Source: Mesorhizobium sp. (GTDB lineage: Bacteria; Pseudomonadota; Alphaproteobacteria; Rhizobiales; Rhizobiaceae). Taken from it: 64,000 nucleotides of DNA. The stretch is taken from NCBI RefSeq assembly GCF_024710845.1, contig NZ_JANJTZ010000041.1:1-64000 (forward strand), given 5' to 3'. The position numbers and the translations under genes are program-made. The notes under the pieces are model-generated. The model saw only the letters and a list, made by a program, of their open reading frames with translations. It did no database searches and was not told the DNA's origin. This document shows, piece after piece, positions 8,775 through 18,285 of the stretch; within the stretch, counting starts at the first letter, position 1; every line of letters begins with the position of its first letter.

Positions 8775-8803
8775 AAAACGGCGCCGCTTTGGGGCGGCGC
8801 CGT
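8775..8803 (-). terminator. Intrinsic terminator after the DUF2852 gene
   Basis: A 10-base-pair perfect stem (8778-8787 with 8794-8803, core CGGCGCCGC) closed by a 6-base loop. On the minus strand it is followed by TTTT. It begins 27 bases downstream of the DUF2852 stop codon. Confidence 0.8.
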
Positions 8804-8829
8804 CATCATTAGCCGGGTATCAGTCTGGA

Positions 8830-9291
8830 TCAGACGTCGTCGAGGAGGCCTTCAGAGCCCTTCCCGCGCTTGGCAGGCTTGGGTTGCTCCGTGCGCGCCG
8901 GCGTATTGCGCGAGCGGGCGGCCATGAAGCGGTCGAACTCTTCCTGGTCCTTGGCGCGGCGCAGTTCGCGGGCATAGTCGTCGAACTCGGCCAGCGTCTC
9001 GTCGAGCTTGCGGCGCTCTTCGGCGAGGCGCTCGAGTTCCTTCTCGCGCCAGTCGTCGAAGGCGACATTGCCCGTACGGGCATGAGCCTTCCAGGAGGCG
9101 GACTTGCGGCAGGAGCCGAAAATGCGGTCCGTCGCTCCGTTCACGTCGCGCTTGAAGCCGTCAAGCCGGTCGCCCCAGATGATATAGGCGAGCATGGCCA
9201 GGCCCAGCGGCCAGAACACCATGAAGCCGATCACCATGAGAGCAATGGTCGCCGGCGTCCAGGCCGGACGGATCAGTGCAGTCGCGTTCAT
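8830..9291 (-). CDS. DUF2852 family membrane protein
   Basis: 153 residues. One strong transmembrane helix at about 15-37 (TIALMVIGFMVFWPLGLAML) follows a short N-terminus. A charged segment rich in E, R, K and L at about 85-130 (DDWREKELERLAEERRKL) should form a coiled coil, and the tail is basic and disordered. This matches DUF2852, a conserved alphaproteobacterial family of unknown function. It appears monocistronic, with its own terminator. Confidence 0.8.
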   Translation of the reverse strand: MNATALIRPAWTPATIALMVIGFMVFWPLGLAMLAYIIWGDRLDGFKRDVNGATDRIFGSCRKSASWKAHARTGNVAFDDWREKELERLAEERRKLDETLAEFDDYARELRRAKDQEEFDRFMAARSRNTPARTEQPKPAKRGKGSEGLLDDV

Positions 9292-9399
9292 CAGTTTCTG
9301 TTCCTTCGTTTACGGGCAACCGATCCGGCTGCCTGTTTTCGATGTGGCCACGGCCACCCCCCGATTCAAGACTCGGCAATGTAAAGTTATGTGAAGGGC

Positions 9400-10539
9400 T
9401 CAGCGCCGCAGCCGGCCAAGGCCGAGAACGACCAGCCCCGCCAGCAGCCCCCAGAAGGCCGAGCCGATGCCGGCGAAGACCAGACCCGACGCCGTGGCGG
9501 CGAAGGCGGTCACCGCCGGAATGCGCTCCGCCTCATCCTTGAGCGCGATGGTGAGCGCATTGGCCAGCGGCGCCATCAAGCCAAGGCCGGCGACGAGCGC
9601 GATCAGCGACGGCGGCAGCACGGCGAAGATGGCGACCAGCGACGCACCGAAAAGCGCGAAAAGCAGATAGAACAGGGCATAGAACGGCCCGGTCTTCCAG
9701 CGCTGCGCCGGATCCGGATGAACGTCCGGTCCTGTGCAGATCGCGGCGGAGATGGCGGCAAGATTGGTGGTGAGCGCGCCGAGTGGCGCGGTGAGCAGCG
9801 AGACGAAGCCCGTCACGGCGATCAACTGCCCGGCCGGCGGCTCGTAGCCCGCGGCCTTCAGCACGGCGAGCCCGGAAAGATTCTGCGAGGCCATGGTCAC
9901 CAGATAGAGCGGTATCGCCAGGCCGATCAGAGCCGCGATGGTGAACTGCGGCATGATCCATGTGAGCGTCGACAGTTCCGGCGTCGGCAATTCGCCGACA
10001 CGCCCCAGCGACACCGCCAGCACCCCGCCGCCGACCAGCACCGCGAGGACAGACAGCGCCGGATTGAACAGGCGGATGACGAAGAAGGCCGCCAGCAGCG
10101 GCAGGATCAGCAGCGGATCGACCGCCACCGTCTTGAACGCCCCCGAAACAAATACGACGACGATTCCCGCCAGCATGCCTGACGAGACGGAGGCCGGGAT
10201 GCGCGAGACGAGCCGCGTCAGCGGCTTGAACAGGCCGGTGGCGACGAGAAGCACGGCGGTGACGATAAACGCTCCCACCGCCTCCGCCATGCTGAAACCG
10301 GTGGAGGCGGCGATGAGGGCGGCGCCCGGCGTCGACCAGGCGCTGATCACGGGCATGCGCGTCTTCCACGACAGGTAGGCGGTTTCCACCGCCATCGCGA
10401 GGCACAGCGCGGTCACCATGCTTGCCGTCTGGAGCGTCGTCGCGCCGACCGCGTTGGCGGCGGCGATGATAAGCGCCAGCGTGCCGCCGAAACCGACGAT
10501 GGACGCGACGAAGGCAGAGGCCGGGATCGACAGTCGCAT
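9400..10539 (-). CDS. benE: BenE-family benzoate/H+ symporter-like transporter
   Basis: 379-residue, about 12-helix inner-membrane transporter. Recognisable BenE features are [26 protein letters not shown] near the N-terminus and [40 protein letters not shown] in the middle. The family imports benzoate with protons, but homologues are common in genomes without benzoate catabolism, and no aromatic-degradation genes are seen here, so the substrate is uncertain. GAGGAG lies just upstream of the ATG. The hydrolase gene ends 10 bases before it on the same strand, suggesting one operon. Confidence 0.8.
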   Translation of the reverse strand: MRLSIPASAFVASIVGFGGTLALIIAAANAVGATTLQTASMVTALCLAMAVETAYLSWKTRMPVISAWSTPGAALIAASTGFSMAEAVGAFIVTAVLLVATGLFKPLTRLVSRIPASVSSGMLAGIVVVFVSGAFKTVAVDPLLILPLLAAFFVIRLFNPALSVLAVLVGGGVLAVSLGRVGELPTPELSTLTWIMPQFTIAALIGLAIPLYLVTMASQNLSGLAVLKAAGYEPPAGQLIAVTGFVSLLTAPLGALTTNLAAISAAICTGPDVHPDPAQRWKTGPFYALFYLLFALFGASLVAIFAVLPPSLIALVAGLGLMAPLANALTIALKDEAERIPAVTAFAATASGLVFAGIGSAFWGLLAGLVVLGLGRLRR

Positions 10540-10549
10540 GCGTGACTCC

Positions 10550-11320
10550 TCAGCCCGCCAGAGCGACCATGCCTTCGACCGAGCGAAGGATGAGATCGAT
10601 GTCCTGCGGGCGCGACAGGCGATGGTCGCCGTCGCGGATCAGCGACAGCGTGACGTCGCAGACCGGCAGGTGGCGCAGCAGTTTCTCCGCATGGGTATAG
10701 GGCACGTCCGGGTCATTCATGCCCTGCAGGATGTGGACCGGGCATCCCGTCTCGACGATCCCCTCCAGCACGCGGTTGCGGCTGCCGTCCTCAAGCAGCG
10801 CCTTCGTGTAGATGTTCGGCTCGTCCGAATAGTCCGACGGTTCGCAAAAGTAGCCCTTCTCCTCCATCTCCCGCCTTTGCGCCGCGGTGAGGTTCGGCTC
10901 CATCAACTCCACGGTGAAGTCCGGCGCCGGTGCCAGCAGGACCAGCCCTGCAACCCGGTCGCCTTCGCCCGCCTTGCGCAGTTCCTGGATCATGCGCAGC
11001 GCGATCCAGGCGCCCATCGAGGAGCCGACGAGGATGGCGCGCGCCGGTGCGTAGCGGCGGAATACGGCCAGGCTCTGCTCCAGCCAGCGCGAGATCGTGC
11101 CGTCGACGAACCGGCCGCCCGATTCGCCGTGGCCGGAATAATCGTGCCTCAGGCAGGCATGTCCGGTGCGCTCCGCCCATTCGTCCAGCGCCTGCGCCTT
11201 GGTGCCCATCATGTCCGACCGGTAGCCGCCGAGCCACACCAGGCCCGGCGAACGGCCGGGCCGACAGCGCACCGCGATCGGCACGCCGGCGACGTCGAGG
11301 ACTTCAGGCTGAGAGGCCAT
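10550..11320 (-). CDS. Alpha/beta hydrolase
   Basis: 256-residue cytoplasmic hydrolase. The nucleophile elbow is GSSMG, the likely acid is in MNDPDVPY and the catalytic His in [18 protein letters not shown] is the oxyanion-hole side loop. This pattern resembles the ABHD10-like branch of esterases/thioesterases. ATG 11320 (MASQPEVLD) is chosen because AGGAG sits 8 bases upstream and the homologous core begins there; the frame extends upstream without support. It is divergent from infC and in operon order before benE. Substrate unknown. Confidence 0.8.
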   Translation of the reverse strand: MASQPEVLDVAGVPIAVRCRPGRSPGLVWLGGYRSDMMGTKAQALDEWAERTGHACLRHDYSGHGESGGRFVDGTISRWLEQSLAVFRRYAPARAILVGSSMGAWIALRMIQELRKAGEGDRVAGLVLLAPAPDFTVELMEPNLTAAQRREMEEKGYFCEPSDYSDEPNIYTKALLEDGSRNRVLEGIVETGCPVHILQGMNDPDVPYTHAEKLLRHLPVCDVTLSLIRDGDHRLSRPQDIDLILRSVEGMVALAG

Positions 11321-11539
11321 GGATGCGCTCCTGTATGGCTCGGCGTTCTGGCACAGGAGGGCACGCGAGAAAAGCCGCCGGGATATTGTCCGGATTGGGC
11401 CACGACGGAAGCGAACCGCTGTTTTTTTCGCGCCGTTGTGGTATTGAACCCGCCGGGCGGACGACACATCTGCCGTTTCCACCGGCGCGGAAGCCGCGCC
11501 GGCCCACCCTTAGCGACAACGACCGAGGAGATCACGACC

Positions 11540-12076
11540 ATTCGCAGACCATTCAAGGCAGCGGCCCCTACGAAGGACGGCCCCCGCTCCAACCGCGACA
11601 TCCGGGTTCCCCGGGTGCAGCTCATTGACGAAACCGGCGCCAATCGCGGCAATGTCACCATTCAGGAGGCGCTGCAGATTGCCGAGGACGCAGGTCTCGA
11701 CCTCGTCGAGATTTCCCCCAACGCCGAACCGCCGGTTTGCAAGATCACCGATCTGGGCAAGCTGAAATACGCCAGCCAGAAGAAGGCGGCGGAGGCGCGC
11801 AAGAATCAGCGGGTCATCGAGATCAAAGAGATCAAGATGCGCCCGAACATCGACACGCACGACTACGAGACCAAGATGAAGGCGGTGCGCCGCTTCTTCG
11901 AGGAAGGCGACAAGGTCAAGCTGACGCTGCGCTTCCGCGGCCGCGAGATGGCGCATCTCGAACTCGGCATGGAACTGCTGAACAAGGTGAAGCAGGAAGT
12001 CGAGACGATCGCCAAGGTCGAGGCCGAGCCGAAGCTCGAGGGCCGGCAGATGATGATGGTGCTATCGCCGAAGTGA
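11540..12076 (+). CDS. infC: Translation initiation factor IF-3 (ATT start codon)
   Basis: IF-3 binds the 30S subunit, prevents premature 50S joining and rejects non-canonical start codons. 178 residues: N-terminal domain ([19 protein letters not shown]), linker rich in K/R, and C-terminal domain ([19 protein letters not shown]). The start is ATT at 11540, preceded by GAGGAG 9 bases upstream. The protein then begins [14 protein letters not shown], as in other alphaproteobacterial IF-3s. There is no ATG, GTG or TTG at a position that keeps the conserved N-terminus. An ATT start is the classic basis of infC autoregulation: IF-3 discriminates against its own mRNA. rpmI and rplT follow. Confidence 0.93.
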   Translation: MRRPFKAAAPTKDGPRSNRDIRVPRVQLIDETGANRGNVTIQEALQIAEDAGLDLVEISPNAEPPVCKITDLGKLKYASQKKAAEARKNQRVIEIKEIKMRPNIDTHDYETKMKAVRRFFEEGDKVKLTLRFRGREMAHLELGMELLNKVKQEVETIAKVEAEPKLEGRQMMMVLSPK

Positions 12077-12126
12077 TCCTTCGGCGGCGGCGCGCCATGC
12101 GCAGCTGACATTCCGGCGAATCGGTG

Positions 12127-12155
12127 TTGCTCTTTTTCGGGCGCATCTGTATAAG
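12127..12155 (+). promoter_or_regulatory. Sigma-70-type promoter upstream of rpmI-rplT
   Basis: TTGCTC (12127-12132) and TATAAG (12150-12155) have a 17-base spacer. It lies in the 195-base gap between infC and rpmI, so rpmI-rplT can be transcribed independently of infC. Confidence 0.55.
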
Positions 12156-12165
12156 GCCGCGTCCC

Positions 12166-12225
12166 AAACCGCCCGGCAGGGCATGCCGTGGCGGTTTTGC
12201 ATGCTTTCTGGACTTTGGTCAGTCC
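12166..12225 (+). promoter_or_regulatory. Structured leader of rpmI-rplT (attenuator candidate)
   Basis: AAACCGCC-CGGCA (12166-12178) pairs with TGCCG-T-GGCGGTTT (12184-12197), giving a 13-base-pair hairpin with a single bulged T and a 5-base loop, ending in a short T run. A second hairpin, GGACT-N6-AGTCC, occupies 12210-12225, just before the rpmI ribosome site. The arrangement downstream of a promoter resembles ribosomal-protein leaders that bind L20, but no known leader family was recognised by eye. Confidence 0.5.
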
Positions 12226-12271
12226 GGAGCAACAACAAGCGCGATAGCGCGCACCTGGAAGGATGAGCAAA

Positions 12272-12475
12272 ATGCCCAAGATGAAGACCAAGTCGGCCGC
12301 CAAGAAGCGGTTCAAGATCACAGGCACTGGCAAAGTGCTGTCGGCAGCCGCCGGCAAGCGCCATGGCATGATCAAGCGTTCCAACAAGTTCATTCGAAAT
12401 GCCCGCGGCACGATGGTTCTGGCTGAACCGGACGGCAAGAAGGTCATCAAGAATTTTCTTCCGAACGGCCTCTGA
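12272..12475 (+). CDS. rpmI: 50S ribosomal protein L35
   Basis: 67-residue, very basic ribosomal protein with the canonical N-terminus [18 protein letters not shown] 12272 is chosen over an ATG 9 bases upstream because GGAAGGA is then correctly spaced (8 bases) and because L35 proteins begin with MPKMKTK. It is followed after 39 bases by rplT, and preceded by its own promoter and structured leader. Confidence 0.95.
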   Translation: MPKMKTKSAAKKRFKITGTGKVLSAAAGKRHGMIKRSNKFIRNARGTMVLAEPDGKKVIKNFLPNGL

Positions 12476-12514
12476 GCCGCGTCGGACCTGGAACAGATTT
12501 AAGGAGATCATGAC

Positions 12515-12916
12515 ATGGCACGCGTAAAGAGAGGCGTTACCTCACACGCCAAGCACAAGAAGGTCCTGGACGCCGCCAAAGGCTTCTACGGCCGTCGCAA
12601 GAACACCATCCGCACCGCCAAGCAGGCGGTCGAAAAGTCGATGCAATATGCCTACCGCGACCGCAAGGTCCGGAAGCGCAACTTCCGCGCGCTCTGGATC
12701 CAGCGCATCAACGCCGCGGTCCGCGAGCATGGCCTGACCTATGGCCGCTTCATCGACGGGCTGAACAAGTCCGGCATCGAGATCGACCGCAAGGTGCTCT
12801 CGGATCTCGCGATCCACGAGCCGCAGGCTTTCGTCGCGCTGGTCGCCAAGTCGAAGGCCGCGCTCGAATACCTCAAGGACGGCATGCCGAACGAGTTTGA
12901 AGGCGCAGTCGCTTAA
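12515..12916 (+). CDS. rplT: 50S ribosomal protein L20
   Basis: 133 residues, basic, with the L20 signature [23 protein letters not shown] at the N-terminus and the RNA-binding globular domain after residue 60 ([29 protein letters not shown]). L20 is needed for early 50S assembly and in several bacteria represses the rpmI-rplT operon. AAGGAG precedes the ATG. A strong terminator follows. Confidence 0.96.
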   Translation: MARVKRGVTSHAKHKKVLDAAKGFYGRRKNTIRTAKQAVEKSMQYAYRDRKVRKRNFRALWIQRINAAVREHGLTYGRFIDGLNKSGIEIDRKVLSDLAIHEPQAFVALVAKSKAALEYLKDGMPNEFEGAVA

Positions 12917-12959
12917 ACGACCAGCGTTTTCCCAGGACTTCAGGCAACACCAATTGGGA

Positions 12960-12992
12960 AACCCGCGCTGGCAGGGCTGGCGCGGGTTTTTT
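12960..12992 (+). terminator. Intrinsic terminator of the rpmI-rplT operon
   Basis: AACCCGCGC pairs with GCGCGGGTT across an 11-base loop, directly followed by TTTTC. It lies 44 bases after rplT and 35 bases before pheS, so pheS expression needs read-through or a separate promoter. Confidence 0.85.
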
Positions 12993-13027
12993 CTTTGCTT
13001 AGACCGAACGAAACAGGGCGATAGGCC

Positions 13028-14125
13028 GTGACCGAACAGATGACCGGACTGGAATCGATCGAGGAAGCGCTGCTGGCCGACATTGCCGCGGCCCCCGACG
13101 AGGCGGCGCTCGAAGCCGTGCGCGTCGCCGCGATGGGCAAGAAGGGGTCGGTCTCCGAACTCCTGAAGACGCTGGGTTCGATGTCGCCGGAAGAGCGGCA
13201 GACGAAGGGCCCTGCGATCAACGGGCTCAAGGCGCGGGTGACGGAAGCGCTGGCTTCGAGGAAGGCCGAGCTCAAGGAAACGGCGACCACGGCGCGTCTT
13301 GCCGCAGAGAAGGTCGACGTAACGCTGCCGGTGCGCTCGTCGCCCGCCGAGCGCGGCCGCATCCATCCGATCAGCCAGGTCATCGACGAGATCGCCGCCA
13401 TCTTCGGCGACCTCGGCTTCGCCATCGCCGAAGGGCCGGACATCGAGACCGACTACTACAACTTCACCGCGCTCAATTTCCCGGTCGGCCATCCCGCCCG
13501 CGAGATGCACGACACGTTCTTCTTCAATGCCGACGAGAACGGCGAGCGCAAGCTTTTGCGCACCCACACCTCGCCGGTGCAGATCCGCACGATGGAGGCG
13601 GGGCCGCCGCCGATCCGCATCGTCATCCCGGGCAAGACCTACCGGCAGGATTCGGACGCCACCCACTCGCCGATGTTCCACCAGGTCGAGGGCCTCGTCA
13701 TCGACAAGTCGGCCAACGTCGCCAACATGAAGTGGGTACTGGAGGAGTTCTGCAAGGCGTTCTTCGAGGTGCCGTCGGTCAAGATGCGCTTCCGCCCGTC
13801 CTTCTTCCCGTTCACCGAGCCGTCGCTCGAGGTCGACATCCAGTGCGACCGCTCGCGTCCGGGCGAGGTGCGCTTCGGCGAGGGCAGCGACTGGCTGGAG
13901 ATCCTCGGTTGCGGCATGGTCCACCCCAACGTCCTTCGCGCCGGCGGGCTCGATCCCGACGAATACCAGGGTTTTGCCTGGGGCATGGGCATCGACCGCA
14001 TCGCCATGCTGAAATACGGCATGCCGGACCTCCGCGCCTTCTTCGACGCCGACGTGCGCTGGCTCCAGCATTACGGGTTCAGGCCGCTCGACATGCCGAC
14101 GCTGTTTGGAGGGTTGAGCAGCTAA
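13028..14125 (+). CDS. pheS: Phenylalanine-tRNA ligase alpha subunit
   Basis: Catalytic subunit of the alpha2beta2 enzyme that charges tRNA-Phe. 365 residues: N-terminal coiled-coil tRNA-binding arm (about 1-95), then a class II synthetase core. Motif 2 region is [12 protein letters not shown] to [21 protein letters not shown] and motif 3 is [20 protein letters not shown] 13028 is used; ATG 13040 ([12 protein letters not shown]) is an alternative and neither has a strong ribosome site. Two small genes separate it from pheT, an unusual break in a usually tight pair. Confidence 0.95.
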   Translation: MTEQMTGLESIEEALLADIAAAPDEAALEAVRVAAMGKKGSVSELLKTLGSMSPEERQTKGPAINGLKARVTEALASRKAELKETATTARLAAEKVDVTLPVRSSPAERGRIHPISQVIDEIAAIFGDLGFAIAEGPDIETDYYNFTALNFPVGHPAREMHDTFFFNADENGERKLLRTHTSPVQIRTMEAGPPPIRIVIPGKTYRQDSDATHSPMFHQVEGLVIDKSANVANMKWVLEEFCKAFFEVPSVKMRFRPSFFPFTEPSLEVDIQCDRSRPGEVRFGEGSDWLEILGCGMVHPNVLRAGGLDPDEYQGFAWGMGIDRIAMLKYGMPDLRAFFDADVRWLQHYGFRPLDMPTLFGGLSS

Positions 14126-14127
14126 CG

Positions 14128-14364
14128 ATGCCGACCCTCCTGATCTGGCAGGGCTTCAAGTTCCGGTTCTATGCGCTCGACGCGGACGAACCGCCGCATG
14201 TTCACATCGTCAAGGACGGGAAGTCCCTGAAGGTGTGGTTGCAGAACTTGGAGGTTGCGCAGAGGAGGGGATACAATGATCGAGAAGTTGCGAGGCTGCT
14301 CGCCGTGGTCGGTGAGCATCGCGACGAGTGGATAGGTGCCTGGAATGACTTCTTTGGCCTTTGA
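14128..14364 (+). CDS. DUF4160 domain protein
   Basis: 78 residues beginning MPTLLIWQGFKFRFYALD, followed by EPPHVHIVKDGKSLKVWLQ, the typical DUF4160 core. Its function is not established. DUF4160 and DUF2442 genes are usually adjacent and have been suggested to form toxin-antitoxin-like pairs. It starts only 2 bases after the pheS stop, with no clear ribosome site of its own. Its end overlaps the DUF2442 gene by 20 bases. Confidence 0.8.
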   Translation: MPTLLIWQGFKFRFYALDADEPPHVHIVKDGKSLKVWLQNLEVAQRRGYNDREVARLLAVVGEHRDEWIGAWNDFFGL

Positions 14365-14623
14365 GACAGATGAGATGCGGCCGGTTCGTGCCTGGTGCAC
14401 GGCGGACGAGGTCCACGTGACGCTGGCCGACGGACGCTCCATTGCGACCCCGTTGTGGTGGTATCCCTTCCTCGCGCCGCTTAACCAGACCCAGCTCAAC
14501 GACATCGAACTGATGTTCGAGGGGATCTGGTGGCCGGCGATCGACGAGGGCATCTCTGTCAAGAGCATGTTCCTCGGCAAGAAGGCTCCGAGCGCAAAGC
14601 CTCCCTCCATCGCGGCCGAGTAG
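14345..14623 (+). CDS. DUF2442 domain protein
   Basis: 92 residues from ATG 14345. The conserved DUF2442 core is [28 protein letters not shown], then [29 protein letters not shown] purine run about 9 bases upstream supports the start; a GTG 9 bases earlier is possible. It overlaps the 3' end of the DUF4160 gene, consistent with co-translation of a two-component module. Biochemical function unknown. Confidence 0.8.
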   Translation: MTSLAFETDEMRPVRAWCTADEVHVTLADGRSIATPLWWYPFLAPLNQTQLNDIELMFEGIWWPAIDEGISVKSMFLGKKAPSAKPPSIAAE

Positions 14624-14697
14624 ACGTCCACGCACGCTGTCCGATAGCGCGCAGATCGACTGAGCGCAGACCTTATTCCCGAAAGACGATACGTCCC

Positions 14698-17103
14698 ATG
14701 AAACTCACCCTCTCCTGGCTCAAGGACCATCTCGACACCAACGCCTCGCTGGCCGAGATCGTCGAGCGTCTCACCTCGATCGGCCTCGAGGTCGAGCATG
14801 TCGACGACAAGGCGGCGCTGAAGCCCTTCGTCATCGCGAAGGTGCTGTCCGCCGAGAAGCACCCGGATGCCGACAAGCTGCGCGTGCTGATGGTCGACAC
14901 CGGCGCTGGCGAGCCGATCCAGGTCGTCTGCGGCGCGCCCAATGCGCGGGCCGGCCTCGTCGGCGCCTTCGCCGCGCCCGGCACCTATGTCCCCGGCATC
15001 GACACGACGCTCGGCGTCGGCAAGATCCGCGGCGTCGAGAGCCGCGGCATGATGTGCTCCGAGCGCGAGCTCGAACTCTCCGACTCCCACGACGGCATCA
15101 TCGACCTGCCCGACGACGCACCCGTCGGCACGAGCTTCGCGACTTACGCGCATCTCGACGATCCGGTCATCGACATCAACCTGACGCCGAACCGCCCCGA
15201 CGCGACCTCGATCCACGGCATCGCCCGCGATCTCGCCGCGTCGGGCCTCGGCACGCTCAAAACGCCGCCGGTCGAGTCCATCGCCGGCGACGGCGAGTGC
15301 CCGGTCAAGGTGACCATCGCCGACCCGGACCTGTGCCCCGGCTTCGCGCTCCGGCTGGTCCGCGGCGTCCGCAACGACCCTTCGCCCAAGTGGATGCAGC
15401 AGCGGCTGCTGGCCATCGGCCTGCGCCCCATCAACGCGTTGGTCGACATCACCAATTACGTGACCTTCGACCGCGGCCGGCCCCTGCACGTCTTCGACGC
15501 GGCCAAGGTCGCCGGCGACCTAGTCGTCCGGCGGGCGGCGGCGGGAGAAAAAGTCCTGGCGCTCGACACGTTCGAATACGAGCTGACGCCCGAGATGTGC
15601 GTGATCGCCGACGACAACGGTGTCGAATCGATCGCCGGCGTGATGGGCGGCGAGCATTCGGGCTGCGACGAAAACACCACCGACGTGCTGATCGAGTCGG
15701 CGCTGTGGGATCCGATCAGCATCGCCCGCACCGGCCGTTCGCTCGGCATCATCACCGACGCGCGCTACCGCTTCGAGCGCGGCGTCGATCCCGAATTCAT
15801 GGTGCCGGGGCTGGAGCTGGCGACGAAGCTGGTGCTCGACATCTGCGGCGGCACGCCGAGCGAGGCGGAAGTCGTCGGTTATGCCGGCTATGCGCCGAAG
15901 CCGATCATGTTCCCGGTGCTGGAGGTGAAGCGCCTGACCGGCATGGACGTGCCGGGCGAGGAGAGCGCTGCGATCCTCCAGCGCCTCGGCTTCGGCCTTT
16001 CCGGCGGCGGCTATTACTACGACGTCACGCAGCCCTCCTGGCGGCCCGACATCGACAGCAAGGCCGACCTCGTCGAGGAAGTCATGCGCATGCGCGGCGT
16101 CGACCAGATCGCGCCGCAGCCGCTGGTGAGCCATTCCGCGGTCAATGGCAAGATCCTGACGACGCTGCAGATCCGCACCCGCGCCGCGCGCCGGGCGCTG
16201 GCCGTGCGCGGCATGATGGAGGCCGTCACCTGGTCCTTCATCCCGGCCAAGCATGCCGAAGCCTTCGGCGGCGGCCAGCCGTCGCTCAAGCTCGCCAACC
16301 CGATCGCCGCCGACATGTCCGACATGCGCCCCTCGCTGCTGCCCGGCCTGATCGCGGCTGCCCAGCGCAATGCCGATCGCGGCATCGGCGACGTCGCCCT
16401 GTTCGAAGTGTCCGGCACCTATGAGGGCGACGAGGCCCACCAGCAGCGCCGCGTCGCCGCCGGCATCCGCCGCGGCACGGCGAAGCTCGAAGGCTCGGGG
16501 CGCCTGTGGTCGGGCAATGCCGGCGCCGTCGGCGTGTTCGACGCCAAGGCGGACGCCTTCGCCGCGCTCGAAGCCATCGGCGCGCCGATCGACCGGCTCT
16601 CCGTCGAAACCGGCGCACCCGGCTGGTATCACCCAGGCCGCTCCGGCGTCATCAAGCTCGGCCCCAAGACGGTGCTCGGCCATTTCGGCGAGTTCCACCC
16701 GAAGACACTGGAGACGCTCGACGCCGACGGCCCGATCTGCGGCTTCGAGGTCTTCGTCGACGCCGTGCCGGAGTCGAAAGCCAAGCCGACCCGCACCAAG
16801 CCGAGACTCGACCTCTCCGCCTTCCAGGCGGTCAAGCGCGACTTCGCCTTCGTCGTCGACCGCGCCGTCGAGGCCGGCACGCTGGTCAAGGCGGCGCTCG
16901 GTGCCGACCGCAAACTCATCACCGGCGTCAACGTCTTCGACGTCTTCGAAGGCGCGTCGATCGGCGAGGGCCGCAAGTCCATCGCCATCGAGGTCGCCAT
17001 CCAGCCGATCGACAAGACGCTGACCGACGAGGATTTCGAGGCGCTGGCGGGCAGGATCGTCGAGAACGTGAAGAAGCAGACCGGCGGGGTGCTGCGAGGG
17101 TGA
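14698..17103 (+). CDS. pheT: Phenylalanine-tRNA ligase beta subunit
   Basis: 801 residues from ATG 14698 ([21 protein letters not shown]). Domain order is normal: N-terminal EMAP-II-like tRNA-binding domain (about 40-150, with [11 protein letters not shown]), B3/B4 editing domain (about 200-395, with [20 protein letters not shown]), B5 domain, catalytic-like core, and a C-terminal ferredoxin-fold anticodon-binding domain from about residue 705 ([14 protein letters not shown]). It lies 74 bases after the DUF2442 gene rather than directly behind pheS. A structured repeat follows immediately. Confidence 0.96.
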   Translation: MKLTLSWLKDHLDTNASLAEIVERLTSIGLEVEHVDDKAALKPFVIAKVLSAEKHPDADKLRVLMVDTGAGEPIQVVCGAPNARAGLVGAFAAPGTYVPGIDTTLGVGKIRGVESRGMMCSERELELSDSHDGIIDLPDDAPVGTSFATYAHLDDPVIDINLTPNRPDATSIHGIARDLAASGLGTLKTPPVESIAGDGECPVKVTIADPDLCPGFALRLVRGVRNDPSPKWMQQRLLAIGLRPINALVDITNYVTFDRGRPLHVFDAAKVAGDLVVRRAAAGEKVLALDTFEYELTPEMCVIADDNGVESIAGVMGGEHSGCDENTTDVLIESALWDPISIARTGRSLGIITDARYRFERGVDPEFMVPGLELATKLVLDICGGTPSEAEVVGYAGYAPKPIMFPVLEVKRLTGMDVPGEESAAILQRLGFGLSGGGYYYDVTQPSWRPDIDSKADLVEEVMRMRGVDQIAPQPLVSHSAVNGKILTTLQIRTRAARRALAVRGMMEAVTWSFIPAKHAEAFGGGQPSLKLANPIAADMSDMRPSLLPGLIAAAQRNADRGIGDVALFEVSGTYEGDEAHQQRRVAAGIRRGTAKLEGSGRLWSGNAGAVGVFDAKADAFAALEAIGAPIDRLSVETGAPGWYHPGRSGVIKLGPKTVLGHFGEFHPKTLETLDADGPICGFEVFVDAVPESKAKPTRTKPRLDLSAFQAVKRDFAFVVDRAVEAGTLVKAALGADRKLITGVNVFDVFEGASIGEGRKSIAIEVAIQPIDKTLTDEDFEALAGRIVENVKKQTGGVLRG

Positions 17104-17287
17104 GACGGCGGTTCGCCGCTGGCGAAACGAAAGGTCCGGTGGACCTTTCATAGCCGTCGAACGGGCGGGAGGCGCCGGAGGCGCCGGGCCCCGCCCCGGA
17201 GGGCGGACGCGAGGACCCGCCCGCCTCGTACTAAACGCGCGGCAGCCCTCCCACGCGCGACGTCATCCTCGGCCTTAAGCCGAGGAT
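17104..17287. repeat. Composite GC-rich palindromic repeat downstream of pheT
   Basis: Three units follow each other. First, GACGGC (17104-17109) pairs with GCCGTC (17153-17158) and encloses two hairpins, TTCGCC-gct-GGCGAA and GAAAGGTCC-ggt-GGACCTTTC, a three-way junction. Second, CGGGCGGG (17162-17169) pairs with CCCGCCCG (17216-17223). Third, ATCCTCGGC-N5-GCCGAGGAT (17265-17287), a type of palindrome seen in many copies in rhizobial genomes. No T tract is seen. The 351 bases between pheT and the next start hold no gene. Confidence 0.7.
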
Positions 17288-17338
17288 CTACTGCCGTCCG
17301 ATCGCTCGCGCTGACGGACTGCCCGCTCGCGACGCCAA

Positions 17339-17406
17339 GTCAATCGGTGTGGTTCCGGCGCCTCCACCCGGCATCTTCGGCCTGCCCGCGCCAAATACCG
17401 ATTGAC
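17339..17406. promoter_or_regulatory. Widely spaced perfect inverted repeat upstream of hydrolase gene
   Basis: GTCAATCGGT (17339-17348) is the exact reverse complement of ACCGATTGAC (17397-17406), with 48 bases between. It ends 48 bases before the proposed GTG start of the hydrolase. It could be a looping operator or a folded leader; there is no direct evidence for either. Confidence 0.35.
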
Positions 17407-17454
17407 CGTCGCGCGACGTGTGGATCAGTGTTCGCTGGTCTGGGGGAACTGCCT

Positions 17455-18255
17455 GTGGATTTCGACTTCGTGGACAGTGGAACCGGTCCGGCCCTCCTGT
17501 TCCTGCCGGGGTCCTACAGCAGTCACAGCGCCTGGCGCGGGGTCCAGAAGGCGTTGCAGGGCTCCTACCGGACGATCCTCACCAGCCTGCCGGGCTATGG
17601 CGGCACGCCGGATTTGCGGGCGGGCGATGACGGCGACCTTGGCCTGACCACCGATTTCGTGACCGAGGTCGTCGACAAGGTCGGCGAGCCGGTCCATCTG
17701 GTCGGTCATTCCTACGGTGGCTTCTGCGTCTATGCCACGGCACTGTCCCGCAAGGTCAAGCCGCTCAGCATCGTCACCTTCGAAGCCAATCCCGTCTATT
17801 GCAGACGCGGCGGCGTACCCTTTTCCTGGGCGTCCGAGATGCAGGACATGACGGACCGCTTCCGGGCCTCGATCGCGGCCGGTGACCCGGAAAGCGCGGG
17901 GATCATCATCGACTTCTGGAGCCGTCCGGGCAATTTCCAGTCGATGCCCGAGTCGTTCCGGGCGCTTTGCCGGATCAAGGCCGCGACCAACCTCCTGGAT
18001 TGGGAAGCAGCGACTGGCTTTGCCGCCGATTTTGCAGATTTTGATTGCCTTGACATGCTTTGCACCGTCGCCCGGGGCGAATTGGCGAACAAGGCCATCA
18101 TCGACGTGTCCGACCAGATCGTCGCCAACGCCCGAAACGCCAAGCTGCATGTCGAGCCAGGTGCCGATCATTTCCTCATATCGACCCATCCGGCAGAATG
18201 TGCCGCCGTCATAGACCGACACATGCAGGACTTCGCAGCTGCGAATCCCCGTTGA
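17455..18255 (+). CDS. Alpha/beta hydrolase
   Basis: 266 residues from GTG 17455, chosen because GGGGGA lies 7 bases upstream and the hydrolase fold starts at once (DFDFVDSGTGPALLFLPG). An in-frame GTG at 17347 would add 36 poorly conserved residues. The nucleophile elbow is VGHSYGGF and the catalytic His is in GADHFLISTHP; the acid residue is not obvious. No signal peptide. The following aldo/keto reductase starts 30 bases later, so the two may be co-transcribed. Substrate unknown. Confidence 0.75.
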   Translation: MDFDFVDSGTGPALLFLPGSYSSHSAWRGVQKALQGSYRTILTSLPGYGGTPDLRAGDDGDLGLTTDFVTEVVDKVGEPVHLVGHSYGGFCVYATALSRKVKPLSIVTFEANPVYCRRGGVPFSWASEMQDMTDRFRASIAAGDPESAGIIIDFWSRPGNFQSMPESFRALCRIKAATNLLDWEAATGFAADFADFDCLDMLCTVARGELANKAIIDVSDQIVANARNAKLHVEPGADHFLISTHPAECAAVIDRHMQDFAAANPR

Positions 18256-18285
18256 GGTTTGCCACCCACCCACCGAGACTCCCCC

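Noticed and set aside
10418-11539. Long upstream extension of the infC frame
   Set aside because: It is antisense to the hydrolase and benE genes and low in recognisable structure; IF-3 conservation begins at the ATT codon at 11540.
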